Assembly: GCA_947451035.1 (NCBI GenBank)
Contig: CANFXR010000002.1
Span: 1 to 64,000 of the forward strand
Source of the DNA: Burkholderiales bacterium
Lineage (GTDB): Bacteria; Pseudomonadota; Gammaproteobacteria; Burkholderiales; Burkholderiaceae_C
DNA length: 64,000 nt
Direction of reading: 5' to 3'
The notes under the pieces were generated by a model, which saw only the letters and a program-made list of their open reading frames with translations, made no database searches and had not been told where the DNA came from. Position numbers and translations under genes: made by a program. This document shows, one piece after another, positions 1-12,223 of the stretch; position 1 is the stretch's first letter; every line of letters begins with the position of its first letter.

Positions 1-2565
1 AGCCGGGCGGATGAACCGGCCGTCGAGCGCATGCAAAAGACCGGCGACTTCGGTTTCTTCGGTCAGGATCTTGTCGATGCGTGCGAGTTCGCGCATCAGC
101 TCGAGCGTGGCATCGTCGTGCGCGAGGCCGGTGGTGTCGAGAGCGCGTTCGATGCTGTCGCCGTCCACCAGAGCCTCGATCGTGGCGCGTTCCAGGCGCA
201 TGCCGTGCGAGGCGTCAGCAATCGACATCAGCATGTCGATGCGTTCGGTGGCGCTGGCAGCCCGACCGGCCACGTGCAGACCGTGCGGGATCAGCGTGTA
301 TTCGAGCTCGAGGACCTGCTCGGCCAAGCGGGCCACGCAGGCGTCGATGGTGTGCGATGCCCGTGCACCGGTCTCCACCACCCAAGCCGGTTCGGCGTCG
401 GTCAGGTCGAGCGCCGCGGCTTGCGACTGGATCAGCGCTGCGAGGTCGCCGCGGTCAGAAGCGCCGGGTTCCATGCCGCGCCAGCGCTCGATTGAGCCCT
501 TGAGCTCGTTGAGCCCGCGGTACAGGCCAGCCTGACTCACCGGCGGAGTCAGGTAGCTGACCAGCGTGGCACCCGAGCGGCGTTTGGCAATCGCACCTTC
601 GGACGGGTTGTTCGAGGCGTAAAGGTAGATGTTGGGCAGGTCGTCGATCAGGCGATCGGGCCAGCACGCGCCGCTCATGCCGCTTTGCTTGCCAGGCATG
701 AATTCGAGCGCGCCATGGGTGCCGAAGTGCAGCACCGCGTGCGCCTTGAAGTCCTCGCGCAGGTAGCGGTAGAAGGCCGAGAACGCGTGCGTTGGCGTGT
801 GGCCTTTTTCGAACAGCAGCCGCATCGGGTCGCCTTCGTAGCCAAAGCCCGGCTGCACGCTGACCAGCACGTTGCCGAACTGCTTGCCCAGCACGAAGAT
901 CGAGCTGCCGTTGTTGAGCTGGCGCCCGGGCGCCGGGCCCCACTGGGCCTCGATTTCAGCCAGCCAGCGCTCGCGGCGCACGTGGTCACCGGTGGCGATC
1001 AGGTCGTGCACGTTCGCATCCGCACCGTACTGCGCGGCGTTGCCTTGGAGGATGCCGTCGCGCAGCGCATCGACGCTTTCAGGCAGGTCGACGCTGTAGC
1101 CCTGGGCCTTCATGGCGACCAGCGTGTGGAACATGGACTCGAACACCGACAGGTAGGCGGCGGTGCCGATGTTGCCGGCGTTGGGCGGGAAGTTGAAGAT
1201 GACGATGGCCACCTTGCGCGCCGCGCGTTCGCTGCGGCGCAGCGCCACCAGCTTGGAGATGCGCGCGGCCAGCATCAGGGCGCGCTCGGGACAGGAGTGC
1301 ATGTCCTGCGCGGTGTCGGTGGCCTTGAAGGTGCAGGCGTGGTGGCAGCCGGTGCAGGTCACGCCCGCAGCGCCGGGGCGCCCGCCGAACACCATCGGTC
1401 CTGTGGCGCCGTCGAGTTCGGGGATCGCCACCATGATGGTGCTCTCGACCGGCAGCAGGCCACGGTCCGAGCCGCCCCACTGGTCGAGCGTCTGAAACTC
1501 GACCGGGTTGGCCGCGAGGTAGGGCACATCGAGCTGCGCCAGCACGTCGGCAGCTGCCTTGGAGTCGTTGTAGGCCGGCCCGCCGACCAGCGAAAAACCG
1601 GTGAGCGAGACCACCGCATCGACGACGACGTGGCCGTCCTTGACGAAGAACGCTTCAATGGCAGGACGCGAATCGAGCCCGGCCGCGAAGGCGGGGATCA
1701 CGCGCAGGCCGCGCGACTCGAGTGCGGCGATCACGCCGTCATAGTGGCCGGCGTTGTTCGACAGCAGGTACGAGCGCAGCAGCAGCACGCCGACCGTGCC
1801 TGCGGCGCCGCCAGCCGCCGGCCTGGGCAGCGCGGCCGCCTCGGTGGCAAAGCGCGAGGCCATGCGCGGGTGATAGACGCCCACCTCGGGGTACTCGATC
1901 GGCGCCGGAACCTTGGCGAGTCCGCGCAGCACGCGGCGCGCGCCGTCGGCCCCGCGGTCCACCACGTGGCGAATCAGGTTGAGCATGTTCTCGTCGGAGC
2001 CGCCCATCCAATACTGCATCGTCATGAAATAGGCGCGCACGTCCTGGGCGGTGCCGGGAATGAAGCGCAGCATCTGCGGGATGCGACGCAGCATCTTCAT
2101 TTGCGCCGCGCCGCCGGTGGCCGTCTTTTCCTTGTTGCCGCGCAGTTTCTTCAGCAGCGCCATGGGCCCGCTGGCGGGCTTTTCCATGTCGAAGTTGCCC
2201 ACACGCGTGAGCTTGACCACCTCGCTGGCCGACATCATGCAGATCATGGCGTCGCAATCTGGGCGGCGGGCCCGCAGGTCTTCCATCACCGGCAGGAAGT
2301 GGTCCTCGAGGAACAGCATGCCCACCACGATGATGTCGGCCTGCGCGATGTCGGCCTTGCAGCGCGTGAGGGCAGCCGGGCTGGCGGCGTACTCGGAGGC
2401 CGCGTGCAAGGACAGCTGCAGCCCCGGCAGTTCGCGTGACAAGGCGGCGCGGGCACGGCCGGTGGCGCTGGCCAGGTGGGTGTCCATCGTGACCACGACC
2501 ACACGCACTGGCGTGTGTGCCGCCACGCTGCGAGCCTCAGCTGCCGAAGTGGGCTTTTGCGTCAT
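1..2565 (-). CDS. bchH: Magnesium chelatase subunit H (BchH), 3' end outside window
   Basis: Manual minus-strand translation from ATG at 2565: [61 protein letters not shown]...[52 protein letters not shown]..., open to the window edge (...[15 protein letters not shown]). Not in the ORF track, probably because no stop lies in the window. Overlaps the bchB stop. Confidence 0.95.
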   Translation of the reverse strand, partial: MTQKPTSAAEARSVAAHTPVRVVVVTMDTHLASATGRARAALSRELPGLQLSLHAASEYAASPAALTRCKADIAQADIIVVGMLFLEDHFLPVMEDLRARRPDCDAMICMMSASEVVKLTRVGNFDMEKPASGPMALLKKLRGNKEKTATGGAAQMKMLRRIPQMLRFIPGTAQDVRAYFMTMQYWMGGSDENMLNLIRHVVDRGADGARRVLRGLAKVPAPIEYPEVGVYHPRMASRFATEAAALPRPAAGGAAGTVGVLLLRSYLLSNNAGHYDGVIAALESRGLRVIPAFAAGLDSRPAIEAFFVKDGHVVVDAVVSLTGFSLVGGPAYNDSKAAADVLAQLDVPYLAANPVEFQTLDQWGGSDRGLLPVESTIMVAIPELDGATGPMVFGGRPGAAGVTCTGCHHACTFKATDTAQDMHSCPERALMLAARISKLVALRRSERAARKVAIVIFNFPPNAGNIGTAAYLSVFESMFHTLVAMKAQGYSVDLPESVDALRDGILQGNAAQYGADANVHDLIATGDHVRRERWLAEIEAQWGPAPGRQLNNGSSIFVLGKQFGNVLVSVQPGFGYEGDPMRLLFEKGHTPTHAFSAFYRYLREDFKAHAVLHFGTHGALEFMPGKQSGMSGACWPDRLIDDLPNIYLYASNNPSEGAIAKRRSGATLVSYLTPPVSQAGLYRGLNELKGSIERWRGMEPGASDRGDLAALIQSQAAALDLTDAEPAWVVETGARASHTIDACVARLAEQVLELEYTLIPHGLHVAGRAASATERIDMLMSIADASHGMRLERATIEALVDGDSIERALDTTGLAHDDATLELMRELARIDKILTEETEVAGLLHALDGRFIRPA

Positions 2566-4171
2566 AGAGGGTCTCTACAGTGATCAGCGGCACGCTTCGT
2601 TCCAGGGCATAGCGCTCGGTGTTGCGCTTGGCCTTGCCACGGACGAAGAACGGGATCTTGCGCAACTCCTTTTCGGCCTCGGGCGCCCAGGAGGCGACGG
2701 TGGCGGCAGCGGCTGCTTGTGTACTTGAGGGCGTCGGGGCCGGCTCAGTGCGCACGGGCTCGTTCGCCGTCGCGCTGGCCGGGGCGGCTTGCGCTGGCAT
2801 CTCGCGGCCGGCGCGGGCATCGGCATGGCCGCCCAGATGCGACGGGGCCGCGTCTTCGTGGAACTCGAAGTCGCCGCGGAACATGCCGATCAGGTGCTCT
2901 TCCAAGCCCATCATGAGCGGGTGCACCCAGGTGTCGAACAGCACACACGCGCCTTCGAATCCCATTTGCGGCGAGTAGCGAGCCGGAAAGTCCTGCACGT
3001 GCACTGGCGCCGAAATCACCGCGCAGGGGATGCCCAGACGCTTGGCGATGTGCCGTTCCATCTGGGTGCCCAGCACCAGCTCGGGCCGCAGTTCGGCAAT
3101 CCGGGCCTCGATTTCGAGGTAGTCGTCGCTGATCAGCGCTTCGACGTCGTACAGCTTGGCGGCGTCACGCACCTCGCGGGCGAATTCACGGGCGTAAGTG
3201 CCAATGCCCACCACCTTGAAGCCCATTTCCTCGCTCGCCACGCGGGCAGCCGCCACCGCATGGGTGGCGTCACCGAACACGAACACGCGCTTGTTGGTGA
3301 GGTAGGTCGAGTCCACCGATTTCGCGTACCAGGTGGCACGCGAGTCGGCGCTGGCGAGCACGGCGGTGGCGTCGATGTCGGCCAGCGTTGCCACTTCACG
3401 GATGAAGTCGCGTGTGGCGCCGGCGCCGATCGGGATCGTCTTGGTGGCGCTCTGACCAAAGGTGCGGTTCAGCCACGAAGCGGTGAGCGAGGCGATCTCG
3501 GGATAGAGCACCACGTTGAATTCGGCCTCGCCCAAACGAGCCAGATCACCCGGCGTGGCGCCGAGCGGGGCGACCACATTGATGTCGACGCCCATTTGCA
3601 GCAGCAAGGCGGTGATCTCACGCAGGTCATCGCGGTGCCGGAAGCCCAGCGCCGAGGGCCCCAGGATGTTGCAGCGCGGGCGTGCGCCGGCGGCGCGCTG
3701 TGTCTTCGGCGTGCCCGGCACCGGCGCGTTCGGCCCGGCCAGGGCGCGCACCATTTGGTAGAAGGTTTCCGAGGCGCCCCAGTTTTCCTTGCGCTGGTAG
3801 GACGGCAGCTCGAGCGCGATCACCGGCACCGGCAGGTCCAGCGCCTTGCACAGGCCACCCGGGTCATCCTGGATCAACTCCGCCGTGCACGACGCGCCGA
3901 CCATCATGGCCTGGGGTTTGAACCGCTCGTAGGCCTCACGCGCTGCGGTCTTGAACAACTCGGCGGTGTCGCCACCCAGGTCACGGGCCTGGAAGGTGGT
4001 GTAAGTCACCGGCGGGCGCTTGGGCAAGCGCTCGATCATGGTGAACAGCAGGTCCGCATAGGTGTCGCCCTGCGGGGCGTGCAACACGTAGTGCACCCCT
4101 TCCATCGCGGTGGCGATGCGCATCGCGCCCACGTGGGGCGGGCCTTCGTAGGTCCAGAGCGTCAACTGCAT
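2537..4171 (-). CDS. bchB: Light-independent protochlorophyllide reductase subunit B
   Basis: 544 aa, [71 protein letters not shown]...; typical BchB. Confidence 0.97.
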   Translation of the reverse strand: MQLTLWTYEGPPHVGAMRIATAMEGVHYVLHAPQGDTYADLLFTMIERLPKRPPVTYTTFQARDLGGDTAELFKTAAREAYERFKPQAMMVGASCTAELIQDDPGGLCKALDLPVPVIALELPSYQRKENWGASETFYQMVRALAGPNAPVPGTPKTQRAAGARPRCNILGPSALGFRHRDDLREITALLLQMGVDINVVAPLGATPGDLARLGEAEFNVVLYPEIASLTASWLNRTFGQSATKTIPIGAGATRDFIREVATLADIDATAVLASADSRATWYAKSVDSTYLTNKRVFVFGDATHAVAAARVASEEMGFKVVGIGTYAREFAREVRDAAKLYDVEALISDDYLEIEARIAELRPELVLGTQMERHIAKRLGIPCAVISAPVHVQDFPARYSPQMGFEGACVLFDTWVHPLMMGLEEHLIGMFRGDFEFHEDAAPSHLGGHADARAGREMPAQAAPASATANEPVRTEPAPTPSSTQAAAAATVASWAPEAEKELRKIPFFVRGKAKRNTERYALERSVPLITVETLYDAKAHFGS

Positions 4172-4213
4172 GGTCTGGTGCTTTCTGTGCGTGCGGGGCG
4201 GCTGTGCTCGCCG

Positions 4214-6024
<1,811 letters not shown>

Positions 6025-6084
6025 CTACATCCTCGGGAGAATTTGTGGTCGGCTTCGAACGAATTTAGACGGACACCTTGCACT

Positions 6085-6118
6085 TGTCAATCCAGATTGA
6101 CGTAAATTAATCTTGACA
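6085..6118. promoter_or_regulatory. Two overlapping near-consensus PpsR/CrtJ-type boxes (TGT-N12-ACG and CGT-N12-ACA) in the bchF/ppaA intergenic region
   Basis: TGTcaatccagattgACG (6085-6102) and CGTaaattaatcttgACA (6101-6118); each is one base off TGT-N12-ACA. A GTCAAT-CCAG-ATTGAC inverted repeat sits at 6086-6101. Confidence 0.6.
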
Positions 6119-6606
6119 CTATTGGGCCCGAGGTCGATCATCGAACCCAATGGCTGAAGGCGCCTCGATGGGCTGGTCGGTCCAACCAGTTGGCGGATCC
6201 CGCGGTGGGGACGCCTTCACTTCACGGGGTGCCGGGTTTTGCAATGTCATCTCCAATCGAGCACGACATGGCGGCCGCACGCAGCAACGCGAGCGGGCTT
6301 GGCCGCGGACCTTGGGGTTCGCACTCCGGGCGCTCGGGGCGGGCGGGCACTCTCGCCCAATGGTCAACCTCACGTGGGGCGCACCCGAGGGTTGATACCG
6401 GCATGGGTAGTTGCGGGGTGGACACGTCCGGCGCGGTCGTGCATCCTTCGCCACCCGATGGGTTTGAGGAATTTGTCACCTCTGCGCATCGGGTGGCGTG
6501 TCAATCCGACGGCCGCGGCACCTTGCTGGTTCAGCCGGGTGCAGTGCAGCCCCAGCAACCACTCTCGCATAGCAGTACGCGCGTGCGCCCCGCCTGGAGT
6601 CACCCC

Positions 6607-7539
6607 ATGTCCCGCTTCAACCCCGGTGCATTGCCTTCAAATCCTGAAGGTGCATCCTCGGACGGCAATGCCAGCGAGTGCTGGCAGCGGTCGCATCGAT
6701 TGCCCTTCAACTCCGATTCGCCCACCTGGATACAGGAGCGGATGGCTCGCCCTGCGGCCGAAGAACGGATGACCCAGCTCGTGAAAACCCTTGAAGCCGA
6801 AGTCATCCCCAGATTGGTCGAAGCCCATCGCACGCTGTCGGCCGGTGTTTCGGTGTTTCCGGGCGAGCGTGTGTCTGTCGCCGATGTCGATGCGTTCGTG
6901 CAGCTCACGTTGAGCCAGGACGATGCCGCTGCCAAGGGGTTCGTCGAGCAGCGCCGGGCCATGGGGCTGCCCATCGAGATGATCTACCTCGACTTGCTGG
7001 CGCCTGCTGCCAGAAAACTCGGGGAGATGTGGGAAGAAGACGAGTGCGACTTCACCGCGGTCACGCTCGGGGTCGGTCGGCTGCAGTTGCTGCTTCAGAA
7101 ATTGAGCCCTGCCTTCGGCCACGATGTGGCCTATCCGGCCAATGCACGCCGCGTTTTGCTGGTGCCCGCTCCGGGCGAGCAGCACACCTTTGGCCTGTCG
7201 ATGGTGGCCGAGTTCTTCCTGCACGACGGCTGGGATGTGGTGGGCGGTCAGGGCGCCTTGCGCGACGAGGCCGTCAGCCTGGTTCAGCAGCAGTGGTTCG
7301 ACGTCATTGGTTTTTCGGTGGGCAGCGAGGCACGCCTCGACTGGCTGACCAGTTGCATCAAGTCGGTGCGCGAGGCCTCCTGCAACCCGCACATCGGAGT
7401 CTTGGTTGGCGGGCCAATCTTCACGCTCTACCCCGACCATGTCGCCATGGTGGGAGCCGACGCCACCAGCAGTGACGGCAAGCAGGCCCCCATCACGGCC
7501 GAGAGCCTCATTGCGAGACGGGTTCAACCATGCAGTTAG
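6607..7539 (+). CDS. ppaA: PpaA/AerR-like cobalamin-binding (SCHIC/B12-binding domain) photosynthesis regulator
   Basis: ...LGEMWEEDECDFTAVTLGVGRLQLLLQKLSPAF...VLLVPAPGEQHTFGLSMVAEFFLHDGWDVVGG...DVIGFSVGSEARLDWLTSCIKSVREAS...VLVGGPIF; ExHxxG-type motif; directly upstream of ppsR. ORF is open back to 6190 but ATG 6607 is the more plausible start. Confidence 0.85.
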   Translation: MSRFNPGALPSNPEGASSDGNASECWQRSHRLPFNSDSPTWIQERMARPAAEERMTQLVKTLEAEVIPRLVEAHRTLSAGVSVFPGERVSVADVDAFVQLTLSQDDAAAKGFVEQRRAMGLPIEMIYLDLLAPAARKLGEMWEEDECDFTAVTLGVGRLQLLLQKLSPAFGHDVAYPANARRVLLVPAPGEQHTFGLSMVAEFFLHDGWDVVGGQGALRDEAVSLVQQQWFDVIGFSVGSEARLDWLTSCIKSVREASCNPHIGVLVGGPIFTLYPDHVAMVGADATSSDGKQAPITAESLIARRVQPCS

Positions 7540-7605
7540 TATCAGGTTCACGCTGCCAAGGCCACTCATGACCAACTTTTGTCGAACCTCGCTCCTGGGA
7601 TTTGC

Positions 7606-9045
7606 ATGACGCCTTTTTCTTCGCCGTCGCAGTTTCTGGCACATCTGAGCGCTGAGACGGCCGGCAAACTGGTCGCTTCTGCGGCCGATGTGGCGTTGAT
7701 CGTCGACGCGGACGGCGTCATCCGCGACATGGCATTCGGCAGCGAGAGCCTGAAGAATCTGGGCTACGACCGCTGGATCGGGCAACCCTGGGTCCAGACG
7801 GTGACCAAGGAAAGTCGCCAGAAGATCGAGGCCTTGCTTCGCGATGCCGACTCACAGGCGGCGCCGCGCTGGCGTCAGGTCAATCACCCCTCTGCGTCCG
7901 GCCCGGATTTGCCTCTGACTTACTGCGCCGTCAAGGTCGATGACTCCGCGCTCGGCAGCCCCGCGAGTCACTGGGTCATGTACGGCCGTGATCTTCGGGC
8001 CATGGCGGCCTTGCAGCAAAGCCTGGTTGACGCGCAGCAGGCATCGCTGCACGAACATTGGCGGCTGCGCGACGCGCAGTCGCGCTTCCGGCATGTCTTC
8101 CAGGCCTCATCCGAAGCCATGCTGATCATCGACGGCAACAGCCAGAAGGTGCAGGAGGCCAACCCGGCCGCCGTCCAGTTGTTTGACGACTCGGTGCGAA
8201 AACTGGTCGGGGCGTCGTTTCCGGTCGGATTCGACGAGGGCAGCCACGAGGCCTTGCAGGGCATGGTCACCAACTTGCGTTTGTCGGGCAAGGCCGATGA
8301 CGTGCGCGCCCAATTGGCCGATGGCCATGGCGAACTGACAATTTCAGGATCGCTGCTGCGCGAAGAATCCGGCTCGCTGCTGGTGCTGCGTCTGGCCAGG
8401 GTCTTGGCCAACCACAGGCCGGCCGCGACCAAGATCGGCGGTTTGTCGGTGCTGCCCAAGATGATGCAGGCCTCGCCCGACTGCATCGTGGTCACCGACA
8501 TGGACGGCACGATCGTGTCGGCCAACGATGCTTTCGTCGAGTTGCTTCAGGTGGCGTCTGACAAGCAGGTCCAGGGCGAGTCGCTCGGCCGGTGGCTCGG
8601 ACGAACCGGCGTCGAGATGAATGTGCTGATTTCAACCTTGCGCCAGCGCGGCTCGGTGCGGTTGTTCCCCACCGGCTTGCGCAGCGATCAGGGCTCCTCC
8701 AGCGATGTGGAAATTTCGGCATCGATGGTGTCTGAAGGCGCGCAGTCGTACCTTTGCTTCACCATCCGTGATGTCAGTCGCCGCCTGAGCGGCGATGTGC
8801 GTGCGGCCAAGGAAATCCCCCGTTCCGTGGGTCAGTTGTCTGAGCTGGTCGGGCGTGTGCCGATGAAGGACATCGTCGGTGAGACCACCGATCTGATCGA
8901 GCAGTTGTGCATCGAGGCGGCGCTCGAGCTGACCCGCGACAACCGCGCGGCAGCCGCCGAAATGCTGGGCCTGTCGCGGCAAAGCCTGTACGTCAAGCTG
9001 CGCCGCTACGGTCTGAGCGACCCTGTGGCCGAGAGCGAAAAGTAG
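7606..9045 (+). CDS. ppsR: Photosynthesis gene transcriptional regulator PpsR/CrtJ (PAS domains plus C-terminal Fis-type HTH)
   Basis: PAS-like repeats and C-terminal LIEQLCIEAALELTRDNRAAAAEMLGLSRQSLYVKLRRYGLSDP. Confidence 0.95.
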   Translation: MTPFSSPSQFLAHLSAETAGKLVASAADVALIVDADGVIRDMAFGSESLKNLGYDRWIGQPWVQTVTKESRQKIEALLRDADSQAAPRWRQVNHPSASGPDLPLTYCAVKVDDSALGSPASHWVMYGRDLRAMAALQQSLVDAQQASLHEHWRLRDAQSRFRHVFQASSEAMLIIDGNSQKVQEANPAAVQLFDDSVRKLVGASFPVGFDEGSHEALQGMVTNLRLSGKADDVRAQLADGHGELTISGSLLREESGSLLVLRLARVLANHRPAATKIGGLSVLPKMMQASPDCIVVTDMDGTIVSANDAFVELLQVASDKQVQGESLGRWLGRTGVEMNVLISTLRQRGSVRLFPTGLRSDQGSSSDVEISASMVSEGAQSYLCFTIRDVSRRLSGDVRAAKEIPRSVGQLSELVGRVPMKDIVGETTDLIEQLCIEAALELTRDNRAAAAEMLGLSRQSLYVKLRRYGLSDPVAESEK

Positions 9046-9062
9046 GACGGAGCGCCGCGGGG

Positions 9063-9767
9063 ATGGCCGCCGCTCAGGCGACAGGCGGTGCAGTGGCCGT
9101 GATGGTGCTGTGCGACATCTCCCCCGGCGATCGGATCTGGGGCTACTCCAGGTTTTTGTTCGGCCGGTTCACCCTGCCGGGCGTGCCGGGGCTGCGTTTT
9201 TTCAAGGTGCTGGGCGCGGGCTACGAGTCAGGCTTCGGCTTGCGGCCCAGCGCATCACGCCAGGGATTTTTCGGCGTCTTTGACGACGACGCCAGCGCCG
9301 ATCTCTTCGTCAACGGCTCCACGTTGATGAAGGGCTACCGGCAACATTCGCGCGAGTTCTTCGCGGTCAAGCTTCGGGTTTTCAGCAGCCGCGGAAGTTG
9401 GTCCGGCATGAGCTTGCCGGTGACCGATGCCGAGCCTGGACTCGGTCCGATCGCAGCGCTCACACGGGCGTCGATCCGACCGGGCCTCGCGCGAGCCTTC
9501 TGGAAGCAAGCGCCATTGACGCAGCGTTCGCTCGAGGGGGCTGCGGGCTGCCTGTTCGCCGCCGGGGTCGGTGAGGCACCGCTGTTGCGGCAGGCCACCT
9601 TCACGATGTGGGAAAGCGTGGCGCACATGGACGCCTACGCGCGCAGCGGCGCCCACCTCGAGGCCATCAAGGCGGCCAAGCTGAACAACTACTTCTCCGA
9701 ATCCATGTTCGTGCGCTTCGTGCCGTACGACGCCCAGGGCGTGTGGCTGGGGCGCGCCTATGGCTGA
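9063..9767 (+). CDS. crtA: Spheroidene monooxygenase
   Basis: VMVLCDISPGDRIWGYSRFLFGRFTLPGVPGLRFFKVLGAGYESGFGLRPSASRQGFFGVFDDDASADLFVNGS...TFTMWESVAHMDAYARSGAHLEAIKAA. Confidence 0.9.
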   Translation: MAAAQATGGAVAVMVLCDISPGDRIWGYSRFLFGRFTLPGVPGLRFFKVLGAGYESGFGLRPSASRQGFFGVFDDDASADLFVNGSTLMKGYRQHSREFFAVKLRVFSSRGSWSGMSLPVTDAEPGLGPIAALTRASIRPGLARAFWKQAPLTQRSLEGAAGCLFAAGVGEAPLLRQATFTMWESVAHMDAYARSGAHLEAIKAAKLNNYFSESMFVRFVPYDAQGVWLGRAYG

Positions 9768-11358
9768 GGCCTTGCGCACGCACCGCGTGGTGGTGGTCGG
9801 CGCCGGGGTGGCCGGGTTGGTCAGCGCGCTGCTGCTGGCCTGCCGCGGGTTGCAGGTCACGCTGGTCGAGCGCGCTGAGATGCCCGGCGGCAAGATGCGC
9901 CAGGTGATGGTCGATGGCGCGGCTGTCGATTCCGGCCCCACCGTGTTCACCATGCGCTGGGTGTTCGACCAAATTTTCGAGGCGGCGGGTTCGTCACTCG
10001 GCGAGCAGTTGCGGTTGCAGCCGCTGGGTGTGCTCGCCCGTCATGCCTGGGGCGGTGACACCCGTTTGGATCTGTTCGCTGACGCCGCGCGCTCGGCCGA
10101 GGCCATCGGCGAGTTCGCCGGTCCACACGAAGCGCGTCGTTTCGGCCAGTTCTGCGCGCAGGCCAAGCGCGTGTACGACACGCTCGAGGGTCCCTACATC
10201 CGCTCCGAGCGTCCCACGCTGATGAGCATGGCGCGTGATCTGGGCCCGAGCGGTCTGGGCGTACTGGGTGGTCTGGGTCCGTTTGCGTCACTGTGGCAAT
10301 CGCTGTCGCGGCACTTCCACGACCCGCGGCTGCAGCAACTGTTCGGCCGCTACGCCACCTACTGCGGTTCATCGCCGTTTGCCGCGCCGGCCACGCTGAT
10401 GCTGGTGGCGCAAGTCGAGATGGACGGCGTGTGGGCGGTCGAGGGCGGCATGCTCGCGGTGGCGGCTGCATTGGCCGATCTGGCGCAACGGCGTGGCGTG
10501 CAGCTGCGCTTCGGGCAAGGCTGCGACGAGGTGCTGGTGCGTGGCGGCAGGGCCTGCGGCGTGCGACTCGCGGGCGGCGAGTGCATCGAGGCCGATTCGG
10601 TGGTGTTCAACGGCGACGCCGCGGCGCTGGCGCAAGGGCTGCTGGGGCCGCAGTGCCGCCCCGCGGTGCCAGCGGTGCCGGCGGCGGGCCGTTCGTTGTC
10701 GGCCATGACCTGGTCGATGCACGCGCGCACCGAGGGCTTTCCGCTGGTGCGGCATAACGTGTTCTTCAACTCTGACTACGCATCCGAGTTCAAGGACATC
10801 TTCGAGCGCCATCGCCTGCCGCGCGAGGGCACGGTCTATGTGTGCGCGCAAGACCGCGACGACAACGCGCAACTTCCCCACGATGCGGGCGGCTCACAGG
10901 GCTCGCGGCCCGAACGGCTGCTTTGCCTCGTCAACGCGCCGGCCACCGGTGATCAGACCCCACTCGACCCCACGGAGATCGACACATGCGAGCGGACTCA
11001 CTTCGCCCTGATGCAGCGCTGCGGCCTGACCATCGACCGCCAGCCGCACAACACGGTGCTGACGACGCCGGCCGGATTCCACCGGCTGTTTCCGGCGACG
11101 GGCGGAGCACTCTACGGCCAGGCCTCACACGGGTGGATGGGGCCGTTCAGTCGGCCGGCAGCGGCGAGCCGGGTGCCGGGGCTGTATCTCGCGGGTGGCA
11201 GCGTTCATCCGGGGCCGGGCGTGCCGATGGCGGCGATGTCCGGCCGACTGGCGGCCGAGACGCTGATGGCGCACCTCGATTCGACCAGCCGGTCGCGCCG
11301 GGTGCATATCTCTGGTGGTACATCGACGCGATCAGCGACGACGGACAGCATGCGCTGA
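9760..11358 (+). CDS. crtD: Hydroxycarotenoid 3,4-desaturase / methoxyneurosporene dehydrogenase CrtD
   Basis: 532 aa, VVVVGAGVAGLVSALLLACRGLQVTLVERAEMPGGKMRQV...AAVDSGPTVFTMRWVFDQIFEAAG...LYLAGGSVHPGPGVPMAAMSGRLAAETL; start overlaps crtA stop. Confidence 0.9.
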   Translation: MAEALRTHRVVVVGAGVAGLVSALLLACRGLQVTLVERAEMPGGKMRQVMVDGAAVDSGPTVFTMRWVFDQIFEAAGSSLGEQLRLQPLGVLARHAWGGDTRLDLFADAARSAEAIGEFAGPHEARRFGQFCAQAKRVYDTLEGPYIRSERPTLMSMARDLGPSGLGVLGGLGPFASLWQSLSRHFHDPRLQQLFGRYATYCGSSPFAAPATLMLVAQVEMDGVWAVEGGMLAVAAALADLAQRRGVQLRFGQGCDEVLVRGGRACGVRLAGGECIEADSVVFNGDAAALAQGLLGPQCRPAVPAVPAAGRSLSAMTWSMHARTEGFPLVRHNVFFNSDYASEFKDIFERHRLPREGTVYVCAQDRDDNAQLPHDAGGSQGSRPERLLCLVNAPATGDQTPLDPTEIDTCERTHFALMQRCGLTIDRQPHNTVLTTPAGFHRLFPATGGALYGQASHGWMGPFSRPAAASRVPGLYLAGGSVHPGPGVPMAAMSGRLAAETLMAHLDSTSRSRRVHISGGTSTRSATTDSMR

Positions 11359-12200
11359 GCATCATCGCCTTCGTCGGCAGCGTTTTTTCACCGTATTACG
11401 CCTGGGCGCGCCGCCAGGGCGAGGCCGACCCCGGCAACCACTGCTCGATCAACGTGGCCCTTTACGGGAAGGCAGGCAAGCGCTGGACGATGACCGAGCG
11501 CAGCCGCGCCAGCGTGCAACGCAGCGCCGACCGTCTGGTGATCGGGCCGAGCCAGTTGCACTGGGACGGCGAGTGCCTGACGATCGACATCGACGAGGTG
11601 TGCATGCCGATCCCGCGGCGCGTGCGCGGGCGCGTTCGCGTGCATCCGCAGGGGTTGTGCCGGTTCGTGGCCGCGCTCGACGACGGCGGCTTGCACCGCT
11701 GGGGGCCGATCGCCCCTTGCGCGCGGGTCGAAGCCGAATTCGACTCACCCGGCATGTCGTGGTCGGGCCACGGCTACCTCGACAGCAACGAGGGCGACGA
11801 GCCGATCGATCGCCCTTTCACCGAATGGGACTGGTCACGCGCGCCGTTGAAAGACGGCAGCACCGGCGTGATCTACGACGTGCGCCAGAAGCACGGCGGC
11901 GACCGGGTGATCGCGGTGCGCTTTCAGCCTTCGGGTGAGTTCGAGCACTTCGCACCACCCGAACGTCAGCCGCTGCCGCAAACCGCCTGGCGCATTGGAC
12001 GCACCATGCGCACCGACGAGCCGCAGCGCGCGACCGTGACGCAAACGCTCGAAGACACGCCGTTCTATGTGCGCTCGGTGGTGGCCTCGTCGCTGCTCGG
12101 CGAGCCGGTGGTGTCGGTGCACGAAACGCTCAACGTGCCGAGGCTCGTTTCGACGGCGGTGCAGCTGATGCTGCCGTGGCGGATGCCGCGCGTGAAGTGA
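11133..12200 (+). CDS. crtC: Carotenoid 1,2-hydratase / hydroxyneurosporene synthase CrtC (start uncertain)
   Basis: GAPRFDQPVAPGAYLWWYIDAISDDGQHALSIIAFVGSVFSPYYAWARRQGEADPGNHCSINVALYG...; frame open from ATG 10986. GTG 11133 is the nearest canonical start I found before the conserved region; the 5' end lies inside crtD. Confidence 0.88.
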   Translation: MDGAVQSAGSGEPGAGAVSRGWQRSSGAGRADGGDVRPTGGRDADGAPRFDQPVAPGAYLWWYIDAISDDGQHALSIIAFVGSVFSPYYAWARRQGEADPGNHCSINVALYGKAGKRWTMTERSRASVQRSADRLVIGPSQLHWDGECLTIDIDEVCMPIPRRVRGRVRVHPQGLCRFVAALDDGGLHRWGPIAPCARVEAEFDSPGMSWSGHGYLDSNEGDEPIDRPFTEWDWSRAPLKDGSTGVIYDVRQKHGGDRVIAVRFQPSGEFEHFAPPERQPLPQTAWRIGRTMRTDEPQRATVTQTLEDTPFYVRSVVASSLLGEPVVSVHETLNVPRLVSTAVQLMLPWRMPRVK

Positions 12201-12223
12201 GGCGGCGCCGCAGGGCGCGACGC

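Noticed and set aside
685-2439. 584-aa plus-strand ORF opposite bchH
   Set aside because: Shadow ORF; the minus strand translates to an uninterrupted BchH.
455-2504. Several short minus-strand ORFs (455-943, 675-989, 1079-1480, 1359-1658, 1739-2257, 2286-2504) suggesting a frameshifted bchH
   Set aside because: They are out of the BchH frame. The real BchH frame read continuously over the parts translated manually (5' third and the window edge); it is missing from the track probably because its stop is outside the window.
6119-6606. Cobalamin riboswitch upstream of the B12-binding ppaA-like gene
   Set aside because: No B12-box-like conserved segment was recognised by eye; only a covariance-model search could settle it.
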